Of a stretch of 64,000 nt of DNA, positions 26,870 through 35,482 are shown one piece after another. The translations under genes were made by a program, and so were the position numbers. The notes under the pieces are model-generated. The model was not told where the DNA came from and searched no databases. It saw only the letters and a program-made list of their open reading frames with translations. This DNA comes from Rhodobacter huangdaonensis. Lineage in GTDB: Bacteria > Pseudomonadota > Alphaproteobacteria > Rhodobacterales > Rhodobacteraceae. The stretch covers positions 248,001-312,000 of the forward strand of contig NZ_SAVA01000003.1 in assembly GCF_004022465.1 (NCBI RefSeq), written 5' to 3'. Each line of letters begins with the position of its first letter. The stretch's first letter is position 1.

Positions 26870-27737
26870 AATCCGCGACCCGTTCAGCCTCTTCCAGCAG
26901 CGCGCGCAGGCTCGGCGTGCGGATCGCGCGATGGCCGACGACAAGACCCACGGCATGGCCCGCCTCGGGCGCGGTCAGCGGCCGCGCGACACAGCCCGCA
27001 GGCAGCGCAGAGCCCTCGCTCAGCGCTTCGGCGAGGATCGCGGCCCAGCTGCCGGTCGCGACATGCGACAGAAGCGCAAGCGTCGAGTTCGACTCGACCC
27101 GCGGCGCCACCTCGACCCCGGCCGCGGCCAGATGCGCGTCGATCAGCCGGCGGTTCTGCATGTCGGGGGTGAGCAGGCACAGCGGCCGGGTCGCGACCTC
27201 GGCCCAGCGCAGCGGCCCGGTCTCGCTGCCGCGCTCGACCAGCCGGTAGCGCTCGACCCAGAGGGCCACGGCATCGAGCCGCCCGGGCTCCGCCCCCTCG
27301 AGATAGGTGATCCCGGCATCGAGCGCCTGCGCCGCGATCCCCTCGCGGATCTCGGCCGAGCTGCGCGACAGAAGCGTCACCCGCGCGGCGCGGTTGCGCG
27401 CCAGAAACGGCCCGGTCAGCCGCGCCACCCGCGGCAGCGCGGTGGGAATGACGCCGATGCGCAGATGCCCCGCCACGCCAAAGCGCGCCTCGCGCATCTC
27501 GTCCTGCATCGCGCGCGCCTCGCCGACGATGCGGCGGGCATGGTCGAGCACCCGCTGCCCCTCGGGCGTCAGCCCCTGAAACCGCGCGCCACGCAGCACC
27601 AGCTGCACGCCGAGGCTGTCCTCGAGCGAACGGATGGCCGAGCTGAGCGTCGGCTGCGTCACACCATAGACGGCCGCCGCGCGACCGAAATGGCCCTCGC
27701 GCGCCAGCACCATGAACATTTCGAGCTTGTCGATCAT
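26868..27737 (-). CDS. LysR-family regulator, probably of the fds operon
   Basis: A 289-residue LysR protein: helix-turn-helix at residues 1-60 (MVLAREGHFGRAAAVYGVTQPTLSSAIRSLE) and a periplasmic-binding-like sensor domain (about 90-289). It sits directly upstream of fdsG in the same direction, unlike the common divergent arrangement, and the best operator overlaps its stop codon. Formate is a plausible ligand, by analogy with the LysR regulator FdsR next to fds genes in Cupriavidus; this is inference. Confidence 0.85.
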   Translation of the reverse strand: MIDKLEMFMVLAREGHFGRAAAVYGVTQPTLSSAIRSLEDSLGVQLVLRGARFQGLTPEGQRVLDHARRIVGEARAMQDEMREARFGVAGHLRIGVIPTALPRVARLTGPFLARNRAARVTLLSRSSAEIREGIAAQALDAGITYLEGAEPGRLDAVALWVERYRLVERGSETGPLRWAEVATRPLCLLTPDMQNRRLIDAHLAAAGVEVAPRVESNSTLALLSHVATGSWAAILAEALSEGSALPAGCVARPLTAPEAGHAVGLVVGHRAIRTPSLRALLEEAERVAD

Positions 27738-27809
27738 CGCGCCACGCTAGCCGCCCGCGCGGCCCCGCGCCAGTGCCCGCGCCGCCGCTTTCCCGGGCAG
27801 GCCCGGCCG

Positions 27810-27835
27810 GTGGCGGGGAAATGTGGCGGGGAAAT
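27810..27835. repeat. Perfect 13-bp tandem duplication
   Basis: GTGGCGGGGAAAT occurs twice back to back, followed by a degenerate third unit (TCGGGGAAACC). It lies between the divergent lysR and S49 peptidase genes. Function unknown; replication slippage is the simplest origin. Confidence 0.7.
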
Positions 27836-27859
27836 TCGGGGAAACCCTCCCACCGCGGC

Positions 27860-27888
27860 TTGTTCACGCGATTGTGCCCCCCTACATC
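27860..27888 (+). promoter_or_regulatory. Promoter of the S49 peptidase gene
   Basis: TTGTTC at 27860-27865, 17 bases, TACATC at 27883-27888. The predicted start is 27895, one base before the ATG. Confidence 0.45.
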
Positions 27889-27895
27889 GAGGCAC

Positions 27896-28714
27896 ATGGA
27901 CCTTGCCCGCCTTTTCCTGCGCCGCCGCGCGCCCCGTGTCGCCCTGATCCGCCTGCAAGGCGCGATCGGCATCAGCCGCCCCGGATCGCCGGGCCTGTCG
28001 GACGCGGCGCTTGCGCCGGTGATCGAGCGCGCCTTTCGCAAGGGCAAACCGGCTGCCGTGGCGCTGGTGGTCAACTCGCCCGGCGGCTCGCCGGTGCAAA
28101 GCTCGCTCATCGCGGCGCGGATCCGGCGGCTGGCCGACGAGACTGGCGTGCCGGTCTATGCCTTCGTCGAGGATGTGGCGGCCTCGGGCGGCTATTGGCT
28201 GGCCTGCGCGGCCGATGACATCTGGGCAGACGAGACCTCGGTCGTGGGCTCGATCGGGGTGATCTCGTCGGGCTTCGGCCTTGACGGGCTGATCGCGAAA
28301 CACGGGATCGAGCGGCGGGTGCACACCGCAGGCGGCTCGAAAAGCTTCCTCGACCCGTTCCGTCCGGAAAAGCCCGAGGACATCGCCCGGCTGACCCGGC
28401 TGCTCGAGGACATGCACCGCGCCTTCAAGGCCCATGTCATCGCGCGGCGCGGCACCCGGCTGAGCGGCGAGGACCTGTTCACCGGCGAGATCTGGACCGG
28501 CGCACAGGCCGTCGCCACCGGGCTCATCGACGGCACCGCCCATGCCGTGCCGAAGCTGAAGGCGCTCTACGGTGACAAGGTGCGGATCGTGCCGGTGAAC
28601 GGGCCGCGCCGGTCCTGGCTGCGGCTGCCGGGCACGGGGCTTGGCGCCGAGGTCGCGGGCGCCCTGCTCGACACCGCCGAGGAGCGCGCACTCTGGGCAC
28701 GTTACGGGCTGTGA
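27896..28714 (+). CDS. S49-family peptidase (SppA/SohB-like)
   Basis: A 272-residue single-domain S49 serine peptidase; the family degrades signal peptides and membrane proteins. Seen: NSPGGSPVQSS oxyanion region (about 61-71), VEDVAASGGYWLACAADDIWA with the nucleophile serine in AASGGY, and VGSIGVISS. The general-base lysine of SppA-type enzymes would lie in the C-terminal half (GSKSFLDPFR). There is no classic signal peptide; only a short basic N-terminus. The start codon is only eight bases past the -10 box, with no proper ribosome site. Confidence 0.88.
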   Translation: MDLARLFLRRRAPRVALIRLQGAIGISRPGSPGLSDAALAPVIERAFRKGKPAAVALVVNSPGGSPVQSSLIAARIRRLADETGVPVYAFVEDVAASGGYWLACAADDIWADETSVVGSIGVISSGFGLDGLIAKHGIERRVHTAGGSKSFLDPFRPEKPEDIARLTRLLEDMHRAFKAHVIARRGTRLSGEDLFTGEIWTGAQAVATGLIDGTAHAVPKLKALYGDKVRIVPVNGPRRSWLRLPGTGLGAEVAGALLDTAEERALWARYGL

Positions 28715-28715
28715 G

Positions 28716-28895
28716 ATGCTGATCAAGGGCATGACGCTTTTCCTCGTGGCGATGGCGGTGCTCGCCATCTTCGGCAAGCTGCGGCTGCCGGGCGGGAAGG
28801 CGCGGCGGCTGGCGGGGCGCTGCCCGGCCTGCGGCCGGCCGAAGATCGGGCCGGGGCCCTGCCCCTGTGGACGAAACGCAAAGAAGGGGGCCTGA
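28716..28895 (+). CDS. Small membrane protein with zinc-ribbon-like tail
   Basis: A 59-residue protein I do not recognise: one hydrophobic helix (about residues 6-18), then a basic stretch and a CPACGRPKIGPGPCPCG knuckle with four cysteines that could bind zinc. It begins one base after the peptidase stop and its own stop is directly followed by the GTG of the antiporter gene, so it is read in the middle of an operon. Confidence 0.7.
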   Translation: MLIKGMTLFLVAMAVLAIFGKLRLPGGKARRLAGRCPACGRPKIGPGPCPCGRNAKKGA

Positions 28896-29849
28896 GTGCT
28901 CATTGATCTGCTGAAGATCCTGGCCGGTCTCGGCCTGCTGGTGGTGGCCGGCGACCTTCTGGTGAAGGGCGCGGTGAACCTGGCGCTGCGGCTTGGCATT
29001 CCGGCGCTGATCGTCGGGCTGACGGTCGTCGCCTTCGGCACCTCGGCGCCCGAGATGATGGTCTCGGTCGCCGCCGTGCTCGACCACAACCCGGGCATCG
29101 CGCTTGGCAACGTGGTCGGCTCGAACACCGCCAACATCCTGCTGGTGCTGGGCATCCCGGCGATCATCTCGATGATCCGCACCGACGCCACAGACACCCG
29201 CGAGAGCTATTTCATCATGCTCGGCGCCTCGGTGCTGTTCATTCTGGTCTGTTTCATGGGGCCGATCCGCTGGCCACATGCCGCACTGCTGCTCGCCACA
29301 CTCGCGGTGATCCTGTTCCGGCAGGGGCGCCAGGCGCTTGCCCATCGCGCCAGCCGCTCCGAGGAAGAGATCGAGGGCGTCGATGTCGACATGAGCCTGA
29401 CCAAGGTCGCGCTCTTCATCGCGATCGGCCTCGTCGGCCTGCCCTTCGGCGCCGATTTCCTGGTCGACGGGGCAAGCTCGATCGCCCGCGCCGCGGGCAT
29501 TCCCGACACGGTGATCGGCCTCACCCTCGTCGCCATCGGCACCTCGCTGCCCGAGCTCGCCACCTCGGTCACCGCCGCGGTGAAGGGGCGCGCCGATGTC
29601 GCGCTTGGCAATGTCATCGGCTCGAACATCTTCAACCTGCTGGGCATCATCGGCGTCGCCGGCTTCTTTGGCCAGCTCGACGTGCCGGGGCCGATGCTGC
29701 GGCTCGACCTGTGGGTGATGCTGGGCGCGACGCTGCTGATCGCCCCCTTCATCCTGCACCGCTGGCCCTTCACCCGGCTGGTGGGCGTGGGCTTCACCCT
29801 GATCTACGCCACCTATGTGGTGGTGCTGATGACCGCCCATGCGGGCTGA
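28896..29849 (+). CDS. Calcium/sodium antiporter (CaCA family, YrbG-like)
   Basis: A 317-residue inner-membrane exchanger with ten helices in two inverted halves. The two alpha repeats are plain: VVAFGTSAPEMMVSVAA and GNVVGSNTANILLVLG in the first half; LVAIGTSLPELATSVTAA and GNVIGSNIFNLLGIIG in the second, with their acidic ion-binding residues. It starts with GTG directly after the preceding stop. Confidence 0.93.
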   Translation: MLIDLLKILAGLGLLVVAGDLLVKGAVNLALRLGIPALIVGLTVVAFGTSAPEMMVSVAAVLDHNPGIALGNVVGSNTANILLVLGIPAIISMIRTDATDTRESYFIMLGASVLFILVCFMGPIRWPHAALLLATLAVILFRQGRQALAHRASRSEEEIEGVDVDMSLTKVALFIAIGLVGLPFGADFLVDGASSIARAAGIPDTVIGLTLVAIGTSLPELATSVTAAVKGRADVALGNVIGSNIFNLLGIIGVAGFFGQLDVPGPMLRLDLWVMLGATLLIAPFILHRWPFTRLVGVGFTLIYATYVVVLMTAHAG

Positions 29850-29859
29850 GGAGGACAGC

Positions 29860-30636
29860 ATGGGCAAGGCCCTGATCACCGGCGCGGCGAAACGGCTTGG
29901 CCGCGCGATGGCACTTTACCTTGCCGGCCGCGGCCATGACGTCGCGATCCATTGCAACGGCTCGGTCGAGGCGGCCGAGGCAACCGCCGCCGAGGCCCGC
30001 GCCCTTGGCGTGACGGCCGTGGTGCTGCCCGCCGATCTCCTCGACGAGGCGGCGGTCGCAGCGCTGGTGCCGCGCGCCGCCGAGGCGCTTGGCGGGCCGC
30101 TCACTGTGCTGGTCAACAACGCCTCGATCTTCGAATACGACACTCTCCGCACCGCCACGCGGGCGGGCTGGGACCGGCACTTCGGCTCGAACCTGCGCGC
30201 GCCCTTCGTGCTGACCCAGGCCTTCGCCGCACAGGCCCCCGCGGCCGACCGCAGCGGCCCCGAGCCGCGGGCGCAGGCGCTTGTCGTCAACATGATCGAC
30301 CAGCGCGTGCTGAAGCCCACACCCGAATTCATGACCTACTCGCTCGCCAAGGCCGGGCTCTGGGCGCTGACCCGCACCGCGGCGCAGGCGCTGGCTCCCG
30401 CAATCCGTGTAAATGCCATCGGCCCGGGCCCGACGCTGCAGGGCGCGCGGCAGAGCGAGAGCCATTTCACCCGCCAGCGCGCCGCCACCATTCTGCAGCG
30501 CGGCGCCGATCCCGACGATATCTGCGCCGCGCTTGGCTATCTGCTTGACGCCAAGGCGGTCACCGGACAGCTGCTCTGCGTCGACGGTGGCCAGCACCTC
30601 GGCTGGCAGACACCCGATGTGCTCGGCCCGGAATAG
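29860..30636 (+). CDS. Short-chain dehydrogenase, pteridine-reductase/FolM-like
   Basis: A 258-residue NADPH-dependent reductase. The nucleotide motif is TGAAKRLGRA (TGxxxRxG) instead of the usual TGxxxGxG; the arginine form marks pteridine reductase PTR1 and FolM, which reduce dihydro-pterins or folates. The catalytic lysine/tyrosine pair is YSLAKAG, and NNAS and the C-terminal DGGQHLGW fit the fold. GAGGAGG before the ATG at 29860 decides the start over the upstream ATG at 29839. Confidence 0.82.
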   Translation: MGKALITGAAKRLGRAMALYLAGRGHDVAIHCNGSVEAAEATAAEARALGVTAVVLPADLLDEAAVAALVPRAAEALGGPLTVLVNNASIFEYDTLRTATRAGWDRHFGSNLRAPFVLTQAFAAQAPAADRSGPEPRAQALVVNMIDQRVLKPTPEFMTYSLAKAGLWALTRTAAQALAPAIRVNAIGPGPTLQGARQSESHFTRQRAATILQRGADPDDICAALGYLLDAKAVTGQLLCVDGGQHLGWQTPDVLGPE

Positions 30637-30639
30637 GGC

Positions 30640-30900
30640 CGTTTCGGCCCCTTTAACGATGACCATGCGGCAAGTTGTCCACGTCACCGCTTCCTGTCAC
30701 GCGAGCGTTACGAATCTCTCAGTATTTTCAGCCACTTGTGTGATGCCTGAAAATTATTTGCATGATTTCAATAACTTGCGTGATCGCCTAAAATTTGGGC
30801 GATCCAAAGAACAACCCCTGATTCAAGGGAAAATCGACGTTCCCGGAAACTTTCCAACAGAGTTATCCACAGAAACCGTGGATGCCTTTTCTCTTGAACC
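30640..30900. other. AT-rich segment with clustered DnaA-box-like sites (candidate origin)
   Basis: This 310-base gap between the reductase gene and uvrC holds no plausible gene and is far lower in GC than the rest. It has a perfect DnaA box TTATCCACA (30863-30871) and weaker matches TTGTCCACG (30675-30683), CGATCCAAA (30800-30808) and, on the minus strand, GCATCCACG (30877-30885). An imperfect direct repeat (ACTTGTGTGAT-GCCTGAAAATT at about 30734-30754, ACTTGCGTGATCGCCTAAAATT at about 30774-30795) and a one-mismatch IHF site (30766-30778) lie between them. This could be the chromosomal origin or a DnaA-controlled promoter for uvrC. Confidence 0.45.
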
Positions 30901-30945
30901 CGTCGCCTTAACATTGCAGCCAGAGACTGGAATCAAGGCTCCGAG

Positions 30946-32841
30946 ATGACCGACCCAGACATCGCTTCCGATCCCGCCGAAATGCCGCAGCCGCCGCGGC
31001 TGACCGGCCATGCGCTGATCGCCGATTACGTGTCGCGGCTGGACAGCTCGCCCGGCGTCTACCGGATGCTGAACGAGCGGCAGGAAGTGCTTTACGTCGG
31101 CAAGGCGCGCAACCTGAAGGCGAGGGTGTCGAATTATGCCCGGCCGTCGGGCCATTCGGCGCGGATCGCGCGGATGATCTCGGAAACGCGCTACATGATG
31201 TTCCTGACCACGCGCACCGAGACCGAGGCGCTGCTGCTCGAACAGAACCTGATCAAGCAGCTCAAGCCGCGCTACAACGTGCTGTTGCGCGACGACAAGA
31301 GCTTTCCCTATATCCTGCTCGACAAGAGCCACCCCTTCCCCGAGATCCGCAAGCACCGCGGCGCGCGCACGGTGAAGGGCGCCTATTTCGGCCCCTTCGC
31401 CTCGGCCGCGGCGGTGAACCGCACGCTCAACCATCTCGAGCGGGTGTTCCAGCTGCGCAACTGCTCGGATGCGATGTTCGCCGCGCGCACCCGGCCCTGC
31501 CTGCAATTCCAGATCAAGCGCTGCTCGGCGCCCTGCGTCGGCAAGATCTCCGAGGCCGAGTATGGCCGCACCGTCGCCGATGCCGAGCGCTTCCTCGAGG
31601 GCAAGTCGACGGCGATCCAGCAGGAGCTGGCCGAGGAGATGCAGGCCGCCTCCGAGGCGCTCGAATTCGAGCGCGCGGCGGCACTGCGCGACCGGATCGC
31701 GGCGCTGACCACGGTGCAGCAGAGCCAGGGCATCAACCCGCGCGGCGTGGCCGAGGCGGATGTGGTGGCGCTGCACATGGACGGCGGACAGGCCTGCGTG
31801 CAGGTGTTCTTCATCCGCGCCCATCAAAGCTGGGGCAACCATGACTTCTACCCGAAGACCGGATCGGGCGCCGAGGAGGCCGAGGTACTCGAGGCCTTCC
31901 TCGGCCAGTTCTACGACACCAAGGAAGCGCCGCGGCTGATCCTGCTGTCGCATCCGATCGAGGATCTCGATCTGATGCAGGAGGCGCTGGCCGGCAAGGC
32001 CGGCCACCGGGTCGAGATTGCCGTGCCGAAGCGCGGCGAGAAGGCGGAACTGGTCGAGAACGCCCTGCGCAACGCGCGCGAAAGCCTGGGCCGGAAGATG
32101 TCGGAATCGGCCGCCCAGGCGCGGCTGCTCAGGGGCCTGGCCGAGGCCTTTGGCCTGCCGAAACCGCCCGAGCGGATCGAGGTTTACGACAACTCGCATA
32201 TCCAGGGCACGAATGCCGTCGGCGGGATGATCTGCGCCGGCCCCGACGGCTTCCTGAAAAGCCAGTATCGCAAGTGGAACATCAAGGGCGACGAGCTGAC
32301 CCCGGGCGATGACTTCGGCATGATGAAGGAAGTGATGACCCGTCGCTTCGCCCGCCTGCTGAAGGAAGACCCCGAGCGCAAGACCGATGCCTGGCCCGAC
32401 CTGCTGCTGATCGACGGCGGTGCGGGGCAGGTCTCGGCGGTGCACGAGATCATGGCCGCCATGGGCGTCACCGACATCCCGATGATCGGCGTCGCCAAGG
32501 GCATCGACCGCGACCTCGGCAAGGAGGAATTCCACCGCATCGGCGCCCGCCCGATGGCGCTGCCGCGGCAGGACCCGGTGCTTTACTACATCCAGCGGCT
32601 GCGCGACGAGGCGCACCGCTGGGCGATCGGCGCGCATCGGGCGAAACGCGCCAAGGCCGCGATGGCGAACCCGCTCGACGAGATCCCGGGCATCGGCGCC
32701 ACCCGCAAGCGCGCCCTGCTGCAACATTTCGGCTCGGCCAAGGCGGTCAGCCGCGCCGGCGTCACCGACCTCCTCGAGGTGCCCGGAATCTCGCAGGCGA
32801 CGGCCGAAACGATCTGGAACTTCTTCAACGACAAGATGTGA
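30946..32841 (+). CDS. uvrC: Excinuclease ABC subunit C
   Basis: Makes both incisions in nucleotide-excision repair. It has 631 residues of normal layout: GIY-YIG 3' nuclease at 28-110 (PGVYRMLNERQEVLYVGKAR), the UvrB-binding UVR motif (ELAEEMQAASEALEFERAA), an RNase-H-like 5' nuclease (VYDNSHIQGTNAVGGM, LLIDGGAGQ) and paired helix-hairpin-helix motifs at the end (IPGIGATRKRALL, VPGISQATAETI). ATG at 30946; the upstream AT-rich segment may also carry its promoter. Confidence 0.98.
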   Translation: MTDPDIASDPAEMPQPPRLTGHALIADYVSRLDSSPGVYRMLNERQEVLYVGKARNLKARVSNYARPSGHSARIARMISETRYMMFLTTRTETEALLLEQNLIKQLKPRYNVLLRDDKSFPYILLDKSHPFPEIRKHRGARTVKGAYFGPFASAAAVNRTLNHLERVFQLRNCSDAMFAARTRPCLQFQIKRCSAPCVGKISEAEYGRTVADAERFLEGKSTAIQQELAEEMQAASEALEFERAAALRDRIAALTTVQQSQGINPRGVAEADVVALHMDGGQACVQVFFIRAHQSWGNHDFYPKTGSGAEEAEVLEAFLGQFYDTKEAPRLILLSHPIEDLDLMQEALAGKAGHRVEIAVPKRGEKAELVENALRNARESLGRKMSESAAQARLLRGLAEAFGLPKPPERIEVYDNSHIQGTNAVGGMICAGPDGFLKSQYRKWNIKGDELTPGDDFGMMKEVMTRRFARLLKEDPERKTDAWPDLLLIDGGAGQVSAVHEIMAAMGVTDIPMIGVAKGIDRDLGKEEFHRIGARPMALPRQDPVLYYIQRLRDEAHRWAIGAHRAKRAKAAMANPLDEIPGIGATRKRALLQHFGSAKAVSRAGVTDLLEVPGISQATAETIWNFFNDKM

Positions 32842-32869
32842 GCGCTCACATCCTGCCGAAAAATGCGGC

Positions 32870-32898
32870 TTGACGGATCGCGGCGGCAGGCGTAGCGG
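32870..32898 (+). promoter_or_regulatory. Promoter of the lysine-aminomutase-like gene
   Basis: TTGACG at 32870-32875, 17 bases, TAGCGG at 32893-32898; predicted start 32905, next to the ATG at 32906. Confidence 0.45.
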
Positions 32899-32905
32899 CC
32901 CGGAA

Positions 32906-33970
32906 ATGACAGACGAAAGCCCGATCCGCCACGCGCTCACCCATCCCGAGGACCTTCTGGCCGAGGGGCTGATCCCCCATGCCGCGCTGCCGGCGCTGAA
33001 GGAAGTCGCGCAGGACTTCCGCATCCGCGTGACCCCGGCGATGCGCGGCGCGATCGCCCGTGGCAACGCCGCGGACCCGGTCGCCGCGCAATTCGTGCCC
33101 TCGCCGAAAGAGCTTGAAGTCCGCGCCGAGGAGCTGATCGACCCGATCGGCGACGGCGCGCATTCGCCCGCCCCCGGGGTGACGCACCGCTACCCGGACC
33201 GGGTGATCGTGCACATCACCAAGACCTGCGACGTCTATTGCCGCTTCTGCTTCCGCCGCGAGACGGTGGGCGAGACCGGCCCGCTGCCCGAGGAGGCGCT
33301 GGCGCAGGCGCTGGCCTATATCGCCGCCACCCCGGCAATCCGCGAGGTGATCCTGACCGGGGGCGACCCGCTCACGCTCTCGCACCGGCGCCTCGCCGAC
33401 GTGCTGACCCGGCTCGACGCAATCGCCCATGTCACCACGCTGCGCATCCACACCCGGGTGCCGGTGGTCGCACCCGAACGCATCGACGCCGATCTGGTGG
33501 CGCTGCTCGCGGACCTGCGCGCCCCGGTCTGGGTGGTGCTGCACACCAACCACGCGCAGGAATTCACCACCGAAGCGCGCGCGGCGATCGCCCGGCTGGT
33601 CGATGGCGGCGTGCCGATGCTGTCGCAATCGGTGCTGCTGCGCGGGGTGAACGACAGCCACGCCGCGCTGATCGGCCTGTTCCGCATGCTGCAGGACAAC
33701 CGGGTGAAGCCCTATTACCTGCATCATTGCGACCTCGCCCGCGGCACCTCGCATTTCCGCACCACGATCGCCGAAGGCCGGGCGCTGATGGCCGGGCTGC
33801 GCGGGCACCTGAGCGGCGCAGCGGTGCCAAGCTATGTGCTCGACATCCCCGGCGGCTTCGGCAAGGTGCCGGTCACCGCCGACCACTTCACCCCGGGCCC
33901 CACCCGCGGCAGCTGGCGGGTGACCGACTGGCAGGGCCGCGTTCACGATTACGTGGACCCGCCGCGCTGA
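32906..33970 (+). CDS. Lysine 2,3-aminomutase-like radical SAM protein (KamA/EpmB family)
   Basis: A 354-residue radical SAM and PLP enzyme. The 4Fe-4S motif is CDVYCRFCF (about residue 109), and PGGFGK (K at about 320) is the PLP lysine. Its length is nearer EpmB, which makes beta-lysine for elongation factor P, than free-lysine aminomutases (over 400 residues), so EpmB-type function is possible; no epmA or efp gene is nearby to settle it. It follows uvrC with its own promoter. Confidence 0.85.
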   Translation: MTDESPIRHALTHPEDLLAEGLIPHAALPALKEVAQDFRIRVTPAMRGAIARGNAADPVAAQFVPSPKELEVRAEELIDPIGDGAHSPAPGVTHRYPDRVIVHITKTCDVYCRFCFRRETVGETGPLPEEALAQALAYIAATPAIREVILTGGDPLTLSHRRLADVLTRLDAIAHVTTLRIHTRVPVVAPERIDADLVALLADLRAPVWVVLHTNHAQEFTTEARAAIARLVDGGVPMLSQSVLLRGVNDSHAALIGLFRMLQDNRVKPYYLHHCDLARGTSHFRTTIAEGRALMAGLRGHLSGAAVPSYVLDIPGGFGKVPVTADHFTPGPTRGSWRVTDWQGRVHDYVDPPR

Positions 33971-34014
33971 TCCGCCCTCTTTCCCTCGGGGCGCGCCCCC
34001 GCTAGGGTGCGTGC

Positions 34015-34644
34015 ATGACCTGGACCCTGCCAAATACGCTCACGGTGCTTCGACTGCTCGCCGCCCCCGGCGTGGCGGTGATGTTCCTCTATTTCCACCG
34101 CCCCTGGGCCGATTGGCTGGCGCTGGCGCTCTTCGTCGGCGCGGCGATCACCGATTACTTCGACGGTTATCTCGCGCGGCTGTGGAAGCAGGAGTCGAAG
34201 TTCGGCGCCATGCTCGACCCGATCGCCGACAAGGCGATGGTGGTGATCGCGATCATGGTGCTGACCGGCTATTCGGGCATGAACCCCTGGCTGATCCTGC
34301 CGGCGACGGTGATCCTGTTCCGCGAGGTCTTCGTCTCGGGGCTGCGCGAATATCTCGGCGCCGAGAAGGGCAAGCTCAAGGTCACGAAACTGGCGAAGTG
34401 GAAGACCACCGCGCAGATGGTGGCGATTGCCACGCTGTTCCTCGGCACCGGGCTCGATTTCCTCGAGAAGGGCCGCGCGCCACGCGCGGGCGAAGGCGAC
34501 CTGCCCACCGGGCTCAGCCTTGCCGACATGGCAAACCACGTCGGCCTCGGCCTGATCTGGATCGCCGCGATCCTGACCGCGATCACCGGCTGGGACTATT
34601 TCCGCAAGGCGCTGCCGTTCTTGCGGGACGGCAGCCGTGATTGA
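34015..34644 (+). CDS. pgsA: CDP-diacylglycerol-glycerol-3-phosphate 3-phosphatidyltransferase
   Basis: An inner-membrane enzyme (209 residues) that commits CDP-diacylglycerol to phosphatidylglycerol. The CDP-alcohol phosphotransferase motif is complete: DYFDGYLARLWKQ then GAMLDPIADK. Four or five membrane helices are visible. No ribosome site precedes the ATG; a TAGGGT -10-like box at 34003-34008 would place the transcript start on the ATG. It overlaps moaD by eight bases. Confidence 0.95.
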   Translation: MTWTLPNTLTVLRLLAAPGVAVMFLYFHRPWADWLALALFVGAAITDYFDGYLARLWKQESKFGAMLDPIADKAMVVIAIMVLTGYSGMNPWLILPATVILFREVFVSGLREYLGAEKGKLKVTKLAKWKTTAQMVAIATLFLGTGLDFLEKGRAPRAGEGDLPTGLSLADMANHVGLGLIWIAAILTAITGWDYFRKALPFLRDGSRD

Positions 34645-34885
34645 TCTCGTCTACTTCGCCTGGGTGCGCGAGCGCATCGGCCTGCCGCGCGAGCAGGTCG
34701 AGACCCAGGCGGCGACGGTGACGGATCTGGTGGCCGAGCTGCGCGGGCGCGAAGAGCGCTATGCCGCCGCCTTCGCCGACCTCTCGGCACTGCGCGTGGC
34801 GCTCGACCAGGAACTTTCGGAGTTCGACGCCCCGCTGGCAGGCGTGCGCGAAGTGGCCTTCTTCCCGCCGATGACGGGCGGCTGA
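34637..34885 (+). CDS. moaD: Molybdopterin synthase small subunit
   Basis: An 82-residue ubiquitin-fold sulphur carrier ending in the required MTGG. With MoaE it turns cyclic pyranopterin into molybdopterin, a cofactor needed by the formate dehydrogenase in this window. GTG start inside pgsA. Confidence 0.95.
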   Translation: MIDLVYFAWVRERIGLPREQVETQAATVTDLVAELRGREERYAAAFADLSALRVALDQELSEFDAPLAGVREVAFFPPMTGG

Positions 34886-34886
34886 G

Positions 34887-35324
34887 ATGCGCATCGCGGT
34901 GCAGTCCGCCCCCTTCGATGCCGCGGCCGAGATCGCGGGCTTCGGCGCGGGCACGAATGCCGGCGCGCTCGTCACCTTCACCGGCCTCGTGCGCGATGAC
35001 AGCGGCCGGATGCAGGCGCTCGAGCTCGAGCATTACCCGGGCATGACCGAACGCGCGATCACCAGAATCGCCGAGGAGGCCATGACCCGCTGGTCGCTCG
35101 CCGATTGTCTGGTGATCCACCGCTTCGGCCGGCTGACCGTGGGCGAGCCGATCATGATGGTCGCCACCGCCGCCCGCCACCGCGCCGCGGCCTTCGAGGC
35201 GGCCGAATTCCTGATGGACTACCTGAAATCGCGCGCCCCGTTCTGGAAGAAGGAGATCGGCCCGGACGGCGCCTCCTGGGTCGCGGCGAAGGCAAGCGAC
35301 GAGGACGCGCTGACGCGCTGGTGA
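34887..35324 (+). CDS. moaE: Molybdopterin synthase large subunit
   Basis: A 145-residue catalytic subunit of molybdopterin synthase. Signatures: TFTGLVRDDSGRM, LELEHYPGM, VIHRFGRLTVGE, and the active-site lysine segment KSRAPFWKKE. It starts one base after moaD and ends at palindromic element D. Confidence 0.96.
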   Translation: MRIAVQSAPFDAAAEIAGFGAGTNAGALVTFTGLVRDDSGRMQALELEHYPGMTERAITRIAEEAMTRWSLADCLVIHRFGRLTVGEPIMMVATAARHRAAAFEAAEFLMDYLKSRAPFWKKEIGPDGASWVAAKASDEDALTRW

Positions 35325-35336
35325 GATCGCGCGCGC

Positions 35337-35482
35337 GGGGGCGCTGCCCCCTCTTTTGCCTGACGGCAAAATTCACCCCCGGGATATTTGAGGCAATTGG
35401 AAGCGGGAACGGTCCCCCTCTTCCAATCGCAGCCAAATATCCCGGGGGTGAGGCCCGCAAGGGCCGAGGGGGCAGCGCCCCC
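35337..35482. repeat. Modular palindromic intergenic element, copy D
   Basis: Between convergent moaE and the FAD oxidase gene, touching the latter's stop codon. Outer boxes GGGGGCGCTGCCCCC and GGGGGCAGCGCCCCC; private hairpins TTTTGCC-TGAC-GGCAAAA and GGCCC-GCAA-GGGCC. The inner arms read GGGATATTT against AAATATCCC, a paired change from the GAGGTATTT form. Confidence 0.87.

Noticed and set aside
30640..30900. Horizontally acquired island as the cause of the AT-rich segment
   Set aside because: It is short, gene-free, flanked by core genes and lacks direct repeats or integrase; DnaA-box clustering explains it better.
30413..30949. A 178-codon plus-strand frame running from the reductase gene into the AT-rich gap
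   Set aside because: Half of it is an alternate frame of the reductase; the rest has no domain and no ribosome site.
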